Both the position numbers and the translations under genes were made by a program. A stretch of 64,000 nucleotides of DNA from Eubacteriaceae bacterium (GTDB lineage: Bacteria > Bacillota > Clostridia > Lachnospirales > Lachnospiraceae): positions 25,944 through 89,943 of the forward strand of contig CAJTFB010000008.1 of the NCBI GenBank assembly GCA_910575665.1, given 5' to 3'. The notes below the pieces were generated by a model, which did no database searches, was not told where the DNA came from, and saw nothing but the letters and a program-made list of their open reading frames with translations. Shown here in pieces: positions 43,327 through 54,300 of the stretch; the first letter of the stretch is position 1, and each line of letters begins with the position of its first letter.

Positions 43327-43929
43327 ATGACAGGAATTAAGACAGGTACAGGAGGTACTGTGGCGGGACGGGAGATTTTTCGTTCGACCTTGCCAGCGAA
43401 GTCTACAAAATCAGAAAAGACAGTGACGGTTAAGGGGGAGCAGATTGCTGTAAAAGCGGACCGACCAGACACGGTTCTGGATCAATACCGGGTACTGGGA
43501 GTGGATCTGGAATTGTCAGGAGAACAGCCGGAGAGCGTTTATACGGAGGAAGAACTGGAGAAGATGAGAGCGGATGCAGAGATGAAAAATCTTCAGCAGA
43601 TGTACCAGGAGAATCTGGAAGCGGCGAAGGAAGCGGCAGAGGCTGCCGGAGAGGGATTTGAGGATCTGGGGCGTGCCCTGGAGATCGCCAGAAGAATGAT
43701 GCATGGAGATATCGTTCCCGCCTCGGATGAAAAGTTTCTTATGGATTTTAACAGGGATATCTACATGGGAGCTAAGAACATGCAGGCACTGGCAAAGAAC
43801 GATGATCCAGAAAAATACGACAGTATCCTTGAGGATGAAGAAGGTGAGGGAGAAGGTGTGACGGCTAATGGTCCAGATATCACCGTGGACGCCTCTGGAT
43901 TGAATCTCTGTCAGCCGAATATGGGTTAG
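43327..43929 (+). CDS. Acidic protein of unknown function after leuA
   Basis: The 200-residue protein has no recognised domain. It begins MTGIKTGTGGTVAGREIFRSTL, has a Glu/Ala-rich helical centre (about 85-130) that could form a coiled coil, and ends in an acidic Glu/Gly stretch and VDASGLNLCQPNMG. There is no signal peptide or TM. ATG 43327 has GAAGG 8 nt upstream; earlier in-frame codons lie inside leuA. Forty-four nt after its stop comes a strong terminator, so it may be read through from leuA. Confidence 0.65.
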   Translation: MTGIKTGTGGTVAGREIFRSTLPAKSTKSEKTVTVKGEQIAVKADRPDTVLDQYRVLGVDLELSGEQPESVYTEEELEKMRADAEMKNLQQMYQENLEAAKEAAEAAGEGFEDLGRALEIARRMMHGDIVPASDEKFLMDFNRDIYMGAKNMQALAKNDDPEKYDSILEDEEGEGEGVTANGPDITVDASGLNLCQPNMG

Positions 43930-43973
43930 CAGCCGCTATCGGGTTGGTCAAGATAGATCCTGTTATGTATACG

Positions 43974-44021
43974 AAAACCCCTGCGAGAAGCAGTAAGACG
44001 CTGCTTCTCGCAGGGGTTTTT
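43974..44021. terminator. Strong bidirectional terminator
   Basis: A perfect 20-bp stem (AAAACCCCTGCGAGAAGCAG and its complement at 44001-44020) has a 7-nt loop, with a T-run on the + side and a shorter one on the - side. It ends the leuA-side transcript and the convergent activase gene. Confidence 0.95.
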
Positions 44022-44082
44022 GACAGAAAGTTTTCTAGTGTGGAGCAAGTTTCCCTGTGGAAAACTTTGAAACCTGCGTTTA

Positions 44083-47000
44083 TCAATCGGGCTTTTTTTT
44101 GTTTAGATTTTCATTGGCGGTGGCAAGCATCAGTTTGATACGGTTTAACTGGTTTACCTCGCTGGCGCCGGGATCGTAGTCCACTGCTACGATATTGGCA
44201 TCTGGAAAGGCCCGGCGCAGCTGTTTGATCACGCCTTTTCCCACCACGTGGTTCGGAAGACAGCCAAAAGGCTGGGTACAGACGATATTCGGTACGCCGC
44301 TGTGAATCAGTTCGATCATCTCACCGGTGAGGAACCATCCTTCGCCAGTCTGGTTTCCAGTGGATACAAAGGGCTTCGCATAATCTACCAGGGTGTAAAT
44401 TCCTGGTGGTGCTTCAAAACGGCGACTTTTTGTCAGTTCTTCCCGGAGGACTTTGCGGTAGCGTTCCAGGAACCAGATTGCAAGTTTACCCATCAGCTTG
44501 CCGGTCTTTGGCTTACCGAGATGGTCTGCTTTAAATACGCTGTCGTAGGCGCTGTACATAAAGAAATCAAGCATATCAGGGCAGACAGCCTCGGCACCCT
44601 CTGCCTCTAACAGATCGACGATATGGTTGTTGGCAGCGGGCAGGTATTTCACGAGGATCTCACCGACGATGCCTACCTTTGGCTTCTGGATACTCTCGTC
44701 CAGTTCAATCTGGTCAAAATCCCGGATAATTCCCTGGATGTTTTTGTGAAACTCCGATTTTTTTGGATGTTTTACCGCTTCCACACAGATCTTTTTCCAT
44801 TTTTCATGCAGAGCGTTGACGGAGCCAGGCACCTTTTCATAAGGTCTGGTTTTATATACCACCCGCATAAATAGATCTCCATATACCAGCGCTTGGATGG
44901 CACCATTAATAAGCCGGTAGTTGATCTTGAAGCCGGGATTTGTCTCTACGCCGGCGCTCAGGGAAATGACAGGAATCTGTTCCATGCCCGCTTTTTTCAG
45001 GGCGCGGCGGATAAAGCCGATATAGTTGGTGGCGCGACAGCCGCCGCCTGTCTGGGAAATAATAACGGCTGTGCGGTCCAGGTCGTATTCACCGGATAAA
45101 AGAGCCTTCATAATCTGCCCTACCACGATCAAAGAGGGGTAGCAGGCATCGTTGTTTACGAATTTTAGTCCATAATCCAGTTCGTCACCACCGGTAGGAA
45201 GTTGAACCATCTGGTAGCCGCTGGCTGCCAGCGCCGGAATAAGTATGTCAAAATGGATCGGTGACATCTGCGGTGTGAGAATGGTGTAGTTTTTGCGCAT
45301 CTCCTCGGTAAATACCACCCGTTTGTAAGAAGCATCTTCTACATGTGGTTTTACGCCCTTTCTGGCACGGTCTTTGACCGCTGAGATCAGGGAGCGAATA
45401 CGGATTCTGGCGGCTCCTAAGTTGTTTACTTCATCTATTTTCAAAACCGTACAGATCTTTCCAGAACCTGTCAGGATATCGTTGACCTGATCCGTAGTGA
45501 CGGCATCCAGACCGCAGCCGAAGGAGTTCAGCTGGATCATTTCCAGATCTTCCTGGGTGCGCACATAGGTGGCAGCGGCATAAAGCCTGGAATGGTACAT
45601 CCACTGATCCATGGCGATAGTAGGCCGCTCAATGGGTGCCAGATGGGAAATGCTGTCTTCAGAGAGAACGGCTATATCATAGGAAGTGATCAGTTCCGGA
45701 ATGCCGTGGTTGATCTCCGGATCAATATGGTAAGGGCGTCCGGCAAGTACGATTCCACGCTTGTGATTGTCCTTCATCCACTGAAGAACTTCTTCTCCTT
45801 TTCTCTTGATGTCCTCTCTGACAGCAGTGAGCTCGTTGTATGCCTTATGGACGGCATTGCGAATCTCGTTCTCCGGGATGCCATTTTCTTTGCCAAGGTA
45901 TTTAACCAGTTCGTTTGCCAGAATCTTTTCACTCTCAAAGGAAAGGAAGGGGTTCTGGAAAATAATATCTTCTTCCGAGAGTTCCTCTACGTTGTTTTTG
46001 ATGTTTTCGCCATAGGAGGTGACGATAGGGCAGTTATAGTGGTTGCCGGCACCGTCAAATTCCTTCCGCTCATAGGGAACGCAGGGATAAAAGATATATT
46101 TTACGTCCTGTTTCAGAAGCCACATAATATGTCCATGGGCCAGCTTCGCAGGATAGCATTCTGACTCGCTGGGGATGGACTCGATACCCAGTGAATAGAT
46201 ATTCCGGCTGGATTTTGGTGAGACCACTACTTCATACCCCAGTTCCGTGAAAAAGGTAAACCAGAAGGGGTAGTTCTCATACATATTCAGTACGCGGGGA
46301 ATACCCACTTTGCCCCGGTATGCCTGATCTGCCATCAGCGGTTTGTAGTGCTCAAAGAGCCGGTAATTTTTATATTCATAGAGGTTCGGCACATCTTTAC
46401 TTTGTTTCTCCATGCCGAGACCTCGCTCACAGCGGTTGCCGGAGATAAACTGTCTGCCACCAGTAAATTTGTTGATGGTCAGGAGACAGTGATTGGTACA
46501 GCCCTTGCAGCGCGCCATGGAACTCTCAAATTTTAGAGAAATAATGTCTTCCAGAGAAAGCATGGAAGTTTCCATCCCCTCTTCATAGTGTTCCCTGGCG
46601 ATCAGCGCCGCGCCGAAAGCGCCCATGATCCCGGCGATATCCGGGCGGACTGCCTCACAGCCGGACACTCTCTCAAAACTACGCAATACGGCGTCGTTGT
46701 AAAAAGTGCCTCCCTGAACTACGACGTTTTTGCCCAGATCTTTTGGATCGGTGAGCTTAATCACCTTTAACAGTGCATTTTTAATGACGGAGATGGCGAG
46801 ACCGGCTGAGATATCTGCCACAGTGGCGCCTTCTTTCTGTGCCTGCTTCACCTTGGAATTCATAAATACGGTACAGCGGGAGCCCAGATCAATAGGATTT
46901 TCGGCAAACAGCGCCAGTTTTGCGAAATCTTTTACTTCATAATTTAATGAACGGGCAAAGGTCTCGATAAAGGAACCACATCCGGAAGAACATGCCTCGT

Positions 47001-48312
47001 TAAGCTGTACGCTGTCAACGGAGTGGTTTTTGATCTTGATGCATTTCATGTCCTGACCGCCGATATCCAGGATACAGTCCACTTCTGGTTCGAAGAAAGA
47101 AGCGGCATAGTAATGGGATACCGTCTCAACCTCTCCCTCGTCTAACAGTAAGGCGGACTGGATCAGCGCTTCCCCGTAACCGGTAGAGCAGGAGCGGACG
47201 ATGTTGGCACTGTCGGGCAATAGCTCGTAGATCTCCTTGATGGCTTTTATTGTGGTCTTCAATGGACTTCCGTTGTTGTTGTCGTAAAAGGAATACAAAA
47301 GGGAACCGTCTTCTCCTACCAGAGCCACTTTTGTTGTTGTGGATCCGGCATCGATTCCGAGATACACATTGCCCTCGTACTCCGATAAGGATTCTTTTTT
47401 TACAGAGTGGCGGCTGTGTCTTGTAAGAAAAGTTTCATATTCTTTTTCCGAGGCGAACAGTGGCTCCATACGGGTTACTTCAAATTCCATGTTGATCTCA
47501 CTGCTCAGCTTCTGAAGCAGGGTGCCGAGAGTGGTGGTGTTCTCTCCCTTTGAGTTCATAGCTGCGCCGCTGGCAGCGAAGAGATGGGAGTGTTCTGGTG
47601 CGATCACAGCCTCATCTGATAGATTCAGAGTTCGGATAAATGCAGCTTTCAATTCTGTCAGGAAGTGAAGAGGGCCTCCTAAGAAAGCTACATTGCCCCG
47701 AATCGGCTTGCCACAGGCAAGGCCGCTGATGGTTTGGTTCACCACTGCCTGAAAGATGGAGGCAGCCAGGTCTGGTTTGGAAGCTCCTTCATTAATTAAG
47801 GGCTGAATATCGGATTTGGCGAACACGCCGCAGCGCGCCGCGATGGGGTAAATGGCTTTATAGTCCCTGGCGTACTCGTTCAGTCCCGCAGCGTCCGTTT
47901 TCAGGAGCGTTGCCATCTGGTCGATAAAAGAACCGGTGCCGCCAGCACAGATTCCGTTCATTCTCTGTTCGATGCCGCCGGTGAAATATATGATTTTGGC
48001 ATCTTCGCCGCCCAGCTCAATGGCCACATCGGTCTGAGGAGCAAAATCCTTTAAGGATGTTGCCACACTGACAACTTCCTGGACAAAAGGAATATCCAGA
48101 TGTGTCGCAATGGTTAGTCCGCCGGAACCTGTGATCATCGGAGCGATCTCGATATCTCCCAGAGCTTCATTTGCCTGGCTGATTATGTTCTTTAATGTTT
48201 CCTGTATATTAGCAAAATGTCTTTCATAAGCAGAAAATACGATGGCGCCTGATTCATCCAGAATGGCTGTCTTAACCGTGGTAGAACCAATATCAATACC
48301 TACTCTGTTCAT
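44083..48312 (-). CDS. CoA-dehydratase-activase-type protein (double ASKHA, DUF2229)
   Basis: The giant protein of about 1409 residues has two BcrAD/BadFG ATPase domains ([14 protein letters not shown] near residue 5 and [14 protein letters not shown] near 318), each with a Cys-containing cluster region ([28 protein letters not shown]). A DUF2229-type domain (about 630-850) and a long C-terminal part related to 2-hydroxyacyl-CoA dehydratase subunits follow. Activases use ATP to inject one electron via a 4Fe-4S cluster. The full-length fused form is widespread in anaerobic Firmicutes but its substrate is not established. ATG 48312 has GGGAGGAAAT; an extended start 34 codons earlier is unsupported. 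Confidence 0.85.
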   Translation of the reverse strand: MNRVGIDIGSTTVKTAILDESGAIVFSAYERHFANIQETLKNIISQANEALGDIEIAPMITGSGGLTIATHLDIPFVQEVVSVATSLKDFAPQTDVAIELGGEDAKIIYFTGGIEQRMNGICAGGTGSFIDQMATLLKTDAAGLNEYARDYKAIYPIAARCGVFAKSDIQPLINEGASKPDLAASIFQAVVNQTISGLACGKPIRGNVAFLGGPLHFLTELKAAFIRTLNLSDEAVIAPEHSHLFAASGAAMNSKGENTTTLGTLLQKLSSEINMEFEVTRMEPLFASEKEYETFLTRHSRHSVKKESLSEYEGNVYLGIDAGSTTTKVALVGEDGSLLYSFYDNNNGSPLKTTIKAIKEIYELLPDSANIVRSCSTGYGEALIQSALLLDEGEVETVSHYYAASFFEPEVDCILDIGGQDMKCIKIKNHSVDSVQLNEACSSGCGSFIETFARSLNYEVKDFAKLALFAENPIDLGSRCTVFMNSKVKQAQKEGATVADISAGLAISVIKNALLKVIKLTDPKDLGKNVVVQGGTFYNDAVLRSFERVSGCEAVRPDIAGIMGAFGAALIAREHYEEGMETSMLSLEDIISLKFESSMARCKGCTNHCLLTINKFTGGRQFISGNRCERGLGMEKQSKDVPNLYEYKNYRLFEHYKPLMADQAYRGKVGIPRVLNMYENYPFWFTFFTELGYEVVVSPKSSRNIYSLGIESIPSESECYPAKLAHGHIMWLLKQDVKYIFYPCVPYERKEFDGAGNHYNCPIVTSYGENIKNNVEELSEEDIIFQNPFLSFESEKILANELVKYLGKENGIPENEIRNAVHKAYNELTAVREDIKRKGEEVLQWMKDNHKRGIVLAGRPYHIDPEINHGIPELITSYDIAVLSEDSISHLAPIERPTIAMDQWMYHSRLYAAATYVRTQEDLEMIQLNSFGCGLDAVTTDQVNDILTGSGKICTVLKIDEVNNLGAARIRIRSLISAVKDRARKGVKPHVEDASYKRVVFTEEMRKNYTILTPQMSPIHFDILIPALAASGYQMVQLPTGGDELDYGLKFVNNDACYPSLIVVGQIMKALLSGEYDLDRTAVIISQTGGGCRATNYIGFIRRALKKAGMEQIPVISLSAGVETNPGFKINYRLINGAIQALVYGDLFMRVVYKTRPYEKVPGSVNALHEKWKKICVEAVKHPKKSEFHKNIQGIIRDFDQIELDESIQKPKVGIVGEILVKYLPAANNHIVDLLEAEGAEAVCPDMLDFFMYSAYDSVFKADHLGKPKTGKLMGKLAIWFLERYRKVLREELTKSRRFEAPPGIYTLVDYAKPFVSTGNQTGEGWFLTGEMIELIHSGVPNIVCTQPFGCLPNHVVGKGVIKQLRRAFPDANIVAVDYDPGASEVNQLNRIKLMLATANENLNKKKPD

Positions 48313-48402
48313 GATTTCCTCCCATTTTATCTGATCCGAAGCGTATGAACCCGGACCAGAAACATTTTCTTTCTTATTTATAATAGATTTTAACCACACT
48401 AT

Positions 48403-48431
48403 AGTATACGACAAAATTCGGCATTTGTAAA
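48403..48431 (-). promoter_or_regulatory. SigA-type promoter for the activase gene
   Basis: Read on the minus strand: TTTACA (48426-48431), a 17-bp spacer and TATACT (48403-48408). The expected transcript starts about 85 nt before the start codon. The rest of the gap to 48552 is AT-rich and shows no clear promoter for the LysM gene. Confidence 0.8.
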
Positions 48432-48552
48432 TAAAATAAAATTTAACAATAAATTTATGCCCGGTACTTTTTTTTTATGACGGAATATATTGGTAGAGAT
48501 GAAAATAAATTTTGCTGCGCCGCTGTAAATGGTGCAAAGATGGAGGGAAAAT

Positions 48553-49254
48553 ATGAATAAGCGTTACTGTAATGGCATGGTGCATGTTATAAAACAGGGG
48601 GAAACTCTGTATCAGCTCAGCAGAAGATACCGGGTGCCCCTGGCACTGATCCTTCGGGCGAACCCTTATGTGGATGTCTACAATCTCCAGGTAGGGCAGG
48701 AGATCTGTATCCCGGTGGTTAGGCCATACAACGGAATGATCTGTATGCCGGTACAGGCGATGCCGAGAGAAAATGAAAATATGCAGGGAGAACCAGAGAG
48801 GATGCCGATGGATACGGAACGCGATATGATGAGGAATATGGACCGTGGGATGGACCAGGATATGAATCGGGATATGGGGCAGAACATGAGCCAGAATATG
48901 AACCAGAATATGAATCAGGAAGAGTTCACGGAGAGAAATGGAACTTCGGTCCGCATGGAAAGCGAAAACAGATCGGAGGATTCCCGGATGGGATCCAGAG
49001 GATTCCGTGAGGGAAGCTGTCCGGTATGTCAGGAAGAAGATTTGGAAAAGCTGGATCAGGACGACAGAGACGATAGAGACGACAGGGATGACGATGATGT
49101 GGAGATCTATATCACCACGGGAGGACGCAGCCTCGGGGACATACTGAAAGAATATGGAGTAAACTGGGAAGAATTTATCAAGAACAATAATCTGGACCAG
49201 ATCGTCCTCGGAGATGATGTGGTGCTGTATCTTCCGAAAAAAACAGTGAGATAA
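48553..49254 (+). CDS. LysM protein with Met/Asn/Gln-rich linker
   Basis: The 233-residue protein has an N-terminal LysM domain (about 9-58: MVHVIKQGETLYQLSRRYRVPL to VGQEICIPV). A low-complexity centre of repeated N-M, D-M and Q-N-M units (about 75-125) and an Asp/Arg-rich run (DDRDDRDDRDD) follow, then a second LysM-like domain (about 187-228: GRSLGDILKEYGVNWEEFI to DDVVLYLPKK). There is no signal peptide, so it is not secreted by Sec; spore-coat LysM proteins also lack one, making a spore envelope role plausible. GGAGGG precedes ATG 48553. Confidence 0.82.
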   Translation: MNKRYCNGMVHVIKQGETLYQLSRRYRVPLALILRANPYVDVYNLQVGQEICIPVVRPYNGMICMPVQAMPRENENMQGEPERMPMDTERDMMRNMDRGMDQDMNRDMGQNMSQNMNQNMNQEEFTERNGTSVRMESENRSEDSRMGSRGFREGSCPVCQEEDLEKLDQDDRDDRDDRDDDDVEIYITTGGRSLGDILKEYGVNWEEFIKNNNLDQIVLGDDVVLYLPKKTVR

Positions 49255-49265
49255 GAGGTTAATGT

Positions 49266-49294
49266 TTGACAAAGAGAGGGCGAAAACGTATAAT
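49266..49294 (+). promoter_or_regulatory. Consensus SigA promoter for corA
   Basis: Perfect TTGACA (49266-49271), a 17-bp spacer and perfect TATAAT (49289-49294). Start codon about 85 nt downstream. Confidence 0.92.
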
Positions 49295-49319
49295 ATTAAT
49301 ATCTGTGCGAAGAGAATCC

Positions 49320-49346
49320 GGCGGCAGTGAAAAGTTGACTGCCGCC
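49320..49346 (+). promoter_or_regulatory. Hairpin in the corA leader
   Basis: GGCGGCAGT (49320-49328) pairs with ACTGCCGCC (49338-49346) around a 9-nt loop. An A-rich stretch, not a T-run, follows, so it is not a terminator. The leader is far too short for an M-box magnesium riboswitch. It could stabilise the mRNA. Confidence 0.7.
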
Positions 49347-49378
49347 AGAATAAAAATACCGGTAAAGGAGGAGAGGAT

Positions 49379-50305
49379 ATGCTGCAGATTTTTCAGACCG
49401 TGGAGGACGAGCTCCAGGAAAATGACCAGATTTCTGAAGGGTGCTGGGCAGCGCTTACCAAACCTACCAACGAAGAACTCCAGCAGGTGGCGCAGGAGAC
49501 GGGGATTGACATCGATGACCTTAGGGCGCCGCTGGATGATGAGGAGCGGTCACGTATTGAACTGGAGGATGATTATGTAGTCGTGTTGGTGGACATTCCA
49601 TCACTGGATGAAAAGGACAGATACGTCACGATTCCCCTGGGCATCTATATGACAAAACAACTGATCGTGACGGTGTGCCTGGAGGAGACGCCGGTACTCA
49701 AAGCATTTATGAATAACCGGGTGAAAGAATTTTTCACCTTTAAGCGGACAAGATTTGTATTCCAGATTCTGTACCGCAATGCCACCTCCTATCTGCGCTA
49801 CTTGCGGATCATCGACCGCAAGAGTGAACAGATTGAGGAGAAGCTTCATATTTCCCAGAAGAACAAAGAATTGATCGAGCTTCTGGAGTTGGAAAAGAGC
49901 CTAGTGTATTTTACCACCTCTCTGCGGTCCAATGAAACGGTGCTGGAAAAATTGCTACGGACGGAAAAAGTGAAAAAATATCCTGAGGATGAGGAGTTGC
50001 TAGAGGACGTCATTGTGGAAAATAAGCAGGCCATTGAGATGGCCAACATATACAGCGGCATTCTCAGCGGTATGATGGATGCTTTCGCCTCCGTGATTTC
50101 CAACAATCTGAATGTGGTAATGAAATTTTTGTCTACGGTGACCATCGTGATGTCGATTCCTACGATGATCGCCAGCTTTTACGGAATGAATTTCGATAAT
50201 ATTCCTCTGGGGCACAGTCCTTATGGTTTTTTTATCATCACGGCGTGTACTCTTGTGATCACATCTTTGGTGGTACTCTTTTTCAAGAAGAAAAATCTGT
50301 TCTAG
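49379..50305 (+). CDS. corA: CorA-type divalent metal transporter
   Basis: The 308-residue CorA has a cytoplasmic N-terminal alpha/beta domain, a long helical stalk (about 130-245) and two C-terminal TM helices, with the pore signature YGMNF in MIASFYGMNFDNIPLG and a basic KKKN tail. It mediates magnesium (possibly cobalt/nickel) uptake as a pentamer. GGAGGAGAGG precedes the ATG, and a perfect SigA promoter lies upstream, suggesting constitutive strong expression. Confidence 0.93.
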   Translation: MLQIFQTVEDELQENDQISEGCWAALTKPTNEELQQVAQETGIDIDDLRAPLDDEERSRIELEDDYVVVLVDIPSLDEKDRYVTIPLGIYMTKQLIVTVCLEETPVLKAFMNNRVKEFFTFKRTRFVFQILYRNATSYLRYLRIIDRKSEQIEEKLHISQKNKELIELLELEKSLVYFTTSLRSNETVLEKLLRTEKVKKYPEDEELLEDVIVENKQAIEMANIYSGILSGMMDAFASVISNNLNVVMKFLSTVTIVMSIPTMIASFYGMNFDNIPLGHSPYGFFIITACTLVITSLVVLFFKKKNLF

Positions 50306-50360
50306 TGCGCTGATAACTTGACATTAGGACTTAAAGTAAAGAAATGAGGTATATAAAAAT

Positions 50361-51308
50361 ATGAAATGGTTTGCAAAAATGGAACGAAGGTTTGGAAGGT
50401 ATGCCATTCGCGGCCTCATGCGGTATGTGGTGGGGATCAGCATTCTTGGAACCTTTTTGGGGTTTTTTGACCAGGGGATCTATCAGAATTATCTGAGCCT
50501 GGATATTTACCAGATCCTGCATGGCCAGGTGTGGCGTCTGGTGACCTTTGTACTCTATCCCTCGGTAAGCCTGCAGGGGGAAGAGGCGGCTTTTTTCAAT
50601 TTAATATTGTATGCCATCAGACTCTATGTCTATTTTAGCATCGGAAGTGTGCTAGAACGGATCTGGGGAAGTTTCCGGTTTAACGCGTTTTACTTTACCG
50701 GGATCCTGCTGACGATCCTGGCTATCTTCGGTTATTATCTGGTGCTTCTGAATGCCAGCAGCAGTGTATTTGCCTCCACCATTGGCATGGGACTTTCTAT
50801 GATGATCAGCCTGGACAACCTGAATCTGTCCCTGTTTCTCGTATTTGCCTTTCTATTTCCGGAGACGAGGTTTTACTTTAACTTTATCATTCCGGTGAAG
50901 GCGAAGTGGCTGGGATATCTCTATCTTGGATTTAATGCCATACAGATCATGAAATGCATCCAGATAGCAGATTTCCAGAGTATTGTGAGTATGCTTCTGA
51001 TCGTGGCAGCGCTCGTCGATTTTGTCATCTTTTATCTGATTGCCAGAAATCCTCAGGGTTTTGGGGCGGCGATGAAACAGAGGAAGAGGCGGGTGGTATA
51101 CCGCAATACAGCGCAGCAGCATTCCTCCGGACCGAGACACCGGTGTGCTGTCTGTGGGCGGACGGAGAAGGATTCTCCCAATCTGGAGTTTCGTTTCTGC
51201 TCCAAATGCGAGGGAAATTATGAATACTGTTCCGATCATCTCTTTACCCATGAACATGTAAGGCGGGGGGAGACTGGAAGAAACGACACGAATGAGCGAA
51301 AGGAATAG
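50361..51308 (+). CDS. Rhomboid-like membrane protein with C-terminal zinc ribbon
   Basis: The 315-residue protein has about six TM helices in residues 20-230. IYQILHGQVWRLVTFVLYPS and the IWGSFRFNAFYFTG segment give a rhomboid-like fold, but the GxSG catalytic serine is not visible, so it is probably an inactive (pseudo-) rhomboid. The C-terminal cytoplasmic tail carries CAVCG and CSKCEGNYEYCSDH, a likely zinc-binding ribbon. The glycosyltransferase gene begins 6 nt after its stop, so the two are probably co-transcribed. Confidence 0.68.
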   Translation: MKWFAKMERRFGRYAIRGLMRYVVGISILGTFLGFFDQGIYQNYLSLDIYQILHGQVWRLVTFVLYPSVSLQGEEAAFFNLILYAIRLYVYFSIGSVLERIWGSFRFNAFYFTGILLTILAIFGYYLVLLNASSSVFASTIGMGLSMMISLDNLNLSLFLVFAFLFPETRFYFNFIIPVKAKWLGYLYLGFNAIQIMKCIQIADFQSIVSMLLIVAALVDFVIFYLIARNPQGFGAAMKQRKRRVVYRNTAQQHSSGPRHRCAVCGRTEKDSPNLEFRFCSKCEGNYEYCSDHLFTHEHVRRGETGRNDTNERKE

Positions 51309-51314
51309 AAAATT

Positions 51315-54300
51315 ATGTATGATATGATAACAGTTGTAGTGATTATGGTAACCGTACTGGCGGTGTTGTATCTACTATGGTTTGAAAATGAAGTAAAGGG
51401 AAAGACGGTGCTGGCCAAGAAGGATATGCGTCCTCAGTGGTTTAATCTTTTGCTGCTGTTAGGTGCGGCGCTGGTGATCAAGTCGATCTTTGCCGTTAAA
51501 TTTGAAGCGTATAGTGTGGATATGAGTTGTTTCCGGGCATGGTCCGATATGATCTACGACAATGGAATATCCAGGTTTTACTATGTAGATGAAGGAAATG
51601 GATATCCGCCGGGGTATATGTTTGTTCTCTGGCTGATGGCAGTTGTCCGGCATATTTTTGGTGTTGATACCGGGTCCCAGACGGCAGAGTATTTGATCAA
51701 GCTGTTTCCGATGCTCTGTGATCTCGGCGCTGGCGCTGTGCTTTATCTGCTGGCAAAGAGACGTTTTTCCGAGGGAATGTCACTGATGATCTGTGCCATC
51801 TATGTGCTGAATCCGATGGTGGTGGCAGATTCGTCCATGTGGGGGCAGGTAGATAGTGTGTTCACCCTTACGATTCTTCTGACCTGCTGGCTATGTATGG
51901 AAGAAAAACGGATTCCAGCATATTTTGTATTCTGTTTGGGGGCTCTTTTGAAGTTCCAGACTATTATGTTTGCGCCGATTCTGATATTTACGATTATTGA
52001 ACAGGTATTTCTCCGGGATTTTACTGTGAAAAAGATGCTCCGGGATCTGGTAGGGGGGCTGAGTGCCATAGTATCCATGTTTTTGTTTGCCGTGCCCTTT
52101 GGGCTGGATGTGGTAGTACCTAAATATGTAAACAGTCTCGGTCTGTTTGAGTACTGTACCGTAAATGCCTATAATTTCTGGGCGATTGTAGGAAAGAACT
52201 GGGCGGAGCAGACCAACAAATTTTTATTTGTAAAATGCCAGACTTGGGGAAGCATCGCTATCGTGGCTTCGGTGCTCCTCAGTGGATATGTTTTTTATAA
52301 GATGAAAGAGGACAAGTCAAAGTATTTCCTCAGTATGGCGGTTTTGATTTCTTTCGTATTCCTGTTTTCTGTGCGTATGCACGAAAGATATCTGTTTCCA
52401 GGTATTGTGCTGGTGCTGGCAGGATTCCTTCTTCGTCCCTGCAAGGAATTGTTCTGGGTATATGTGGGACTCTCTGTCGCCCAGTTTGTAAATATCGTAC
52501 ATGTATATCATTATTTTATGGAACTGGGAACCACGGGGCCGGAAGGTTATACCATTGGGGCCACGGCGGTACTGACGGTCTTTATGGCGGGCTATCTTCT
52601 GTATGCTTCGCTGCGCAAAGGGGAGATCGTCTATGAACCGGAGTTGCAGCAGGGGAAGATGAAAAAGAGGAAGAATAGCCAGGAAAATACAAGAAAAGAA
52701 GATAAGCGCTTGAAATTTACCATCACGCCTTCCCGAGCAGCAGATAAGATGGGGAAAGTGGATTTTATCGTATTGTTTGCGATTATGATCGTTTATTCCT
52801 GTTTTGCCCTGTACGATCTTGGCCGGATGAGTGCGCCGGAGACAGCCTGGACGAGCACGCAGAATGGCAGCCAGATCATTCTGGATTTTGGAGATAAGAA
52901 AAATATTACTAATTTGTATTCCTTTACGGGAACGTATGAGGGGCGCAGTTTCCAGGTGGAGGTGTCCGACGACGGTACGAACTATACAACAGCGGGAACT
53001 ATGAGCGCCGGGGATGTGTTTAAGTGGAATGATGTGCGGTTTGTGGGAGAAACGGAAGAAGCTGAGACCCAGCCATTCCAGGTGAATACCCGCTATCTGC
53101 GCATGACGTTGCTTCACAATGAGGCGATGCTCAATGAGCTGGTATTTAAGGATAGTTCCGGGGAGTACATTGTGCCAGCAAATGCTTCCCAGTATCCAGA
53201 ATTGTTTGATGAACAGGATGAGTTTGATCCGGAGCTCGGATTCCGCAGTGGAACGTATTTTGATGAGGTATATCATGCCAGAACGGCGTATGAGATGATC
53301 CATGAGCTCCGATCCTATGAAAATACTCATCCGCCTCTCGGCAAGATTTTTATCTCCCTGGGTGTGAGGGCATTTGGCATGAATCCCTTTGGATGGAGAA
53401 TTGTAGGAACCCTCTTTGGTATTGGTATGATTCCTTTTATCTATCTGTTTGGAAAAAGACTGTTTCGCAGAACCTGGGTGGCAGGCGTGGTGACGGCGCT
53501 GTTTACCTTCGATTTTATGCACTTTACCCAGACGAGGATCGCCACCATCGACGTCTATGGAACCTTTTTTATCATAGCGATGTTTTACTTTATGTACTGC
53601 TATGCCCAGACAAGCTTTTATGACACGGATTTCAAAAAGACCCTGATCCCTCTTGGACTGAGCGGGCTGATGATGGGGCTTGGCTGTGCCAGCAAGTGGA
53701 CCGCGATGTATGCGGGAGCTGGTCTCGCTGTATTTTTCTTTGCGATCCTGCTTAAGCGGTATATGGAGTTCCGGATCGCCAGGGATAATCCGAGGGGCGA
53801 GACCGCCGGTATTTCCCACAGCCATATTGTGGAGGTGTTCCAGAAAAATATGTGGAAGACGCTGGCTTTCTGTGTCCTGTTTTTTGTGGTGATTCCGGGA
53901 GTGATCTATCTGATGTCTTATATCCCGTTCCGTGGGGATACTGTCGGTGAGGGTCTCTGGAGCCGGATGATCGCAAACCAGCAGTCGATGTTTGATTATC
54001 ATTCTTCCTTGAAGGAAGGACATCCCTACTCTTCGACCTGGTATGAGTGGCCGACGATGATCCGTCCTATGTTCTACTATTGTAATACCGTAGCCAATGA
54101 ACTCAAGGAAGGAATTAGTGCTTTTGGAAATCCACTGGTATGGTGGGCAGGAATCTTTGCCTTTATTTATATGATCTACCGCTGTGCGGCAAAGAAAGAC
54201 AGCATTTCCCTGTTTTTGATCTTTGCCTATCTGGTGCAGTATCTTCCGTGGGTACTGGTGCCAAGATGTACGTTCTCTTACCACTATTTCCCAAGCGTTC

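Noticed and set aside
49295-49378. Possible M-box magnesium riboswitch before corA
   Set aside because: The leader is under 90 nt with one simple hairpin, far shorter than an M-box, and lacks its conserved core.
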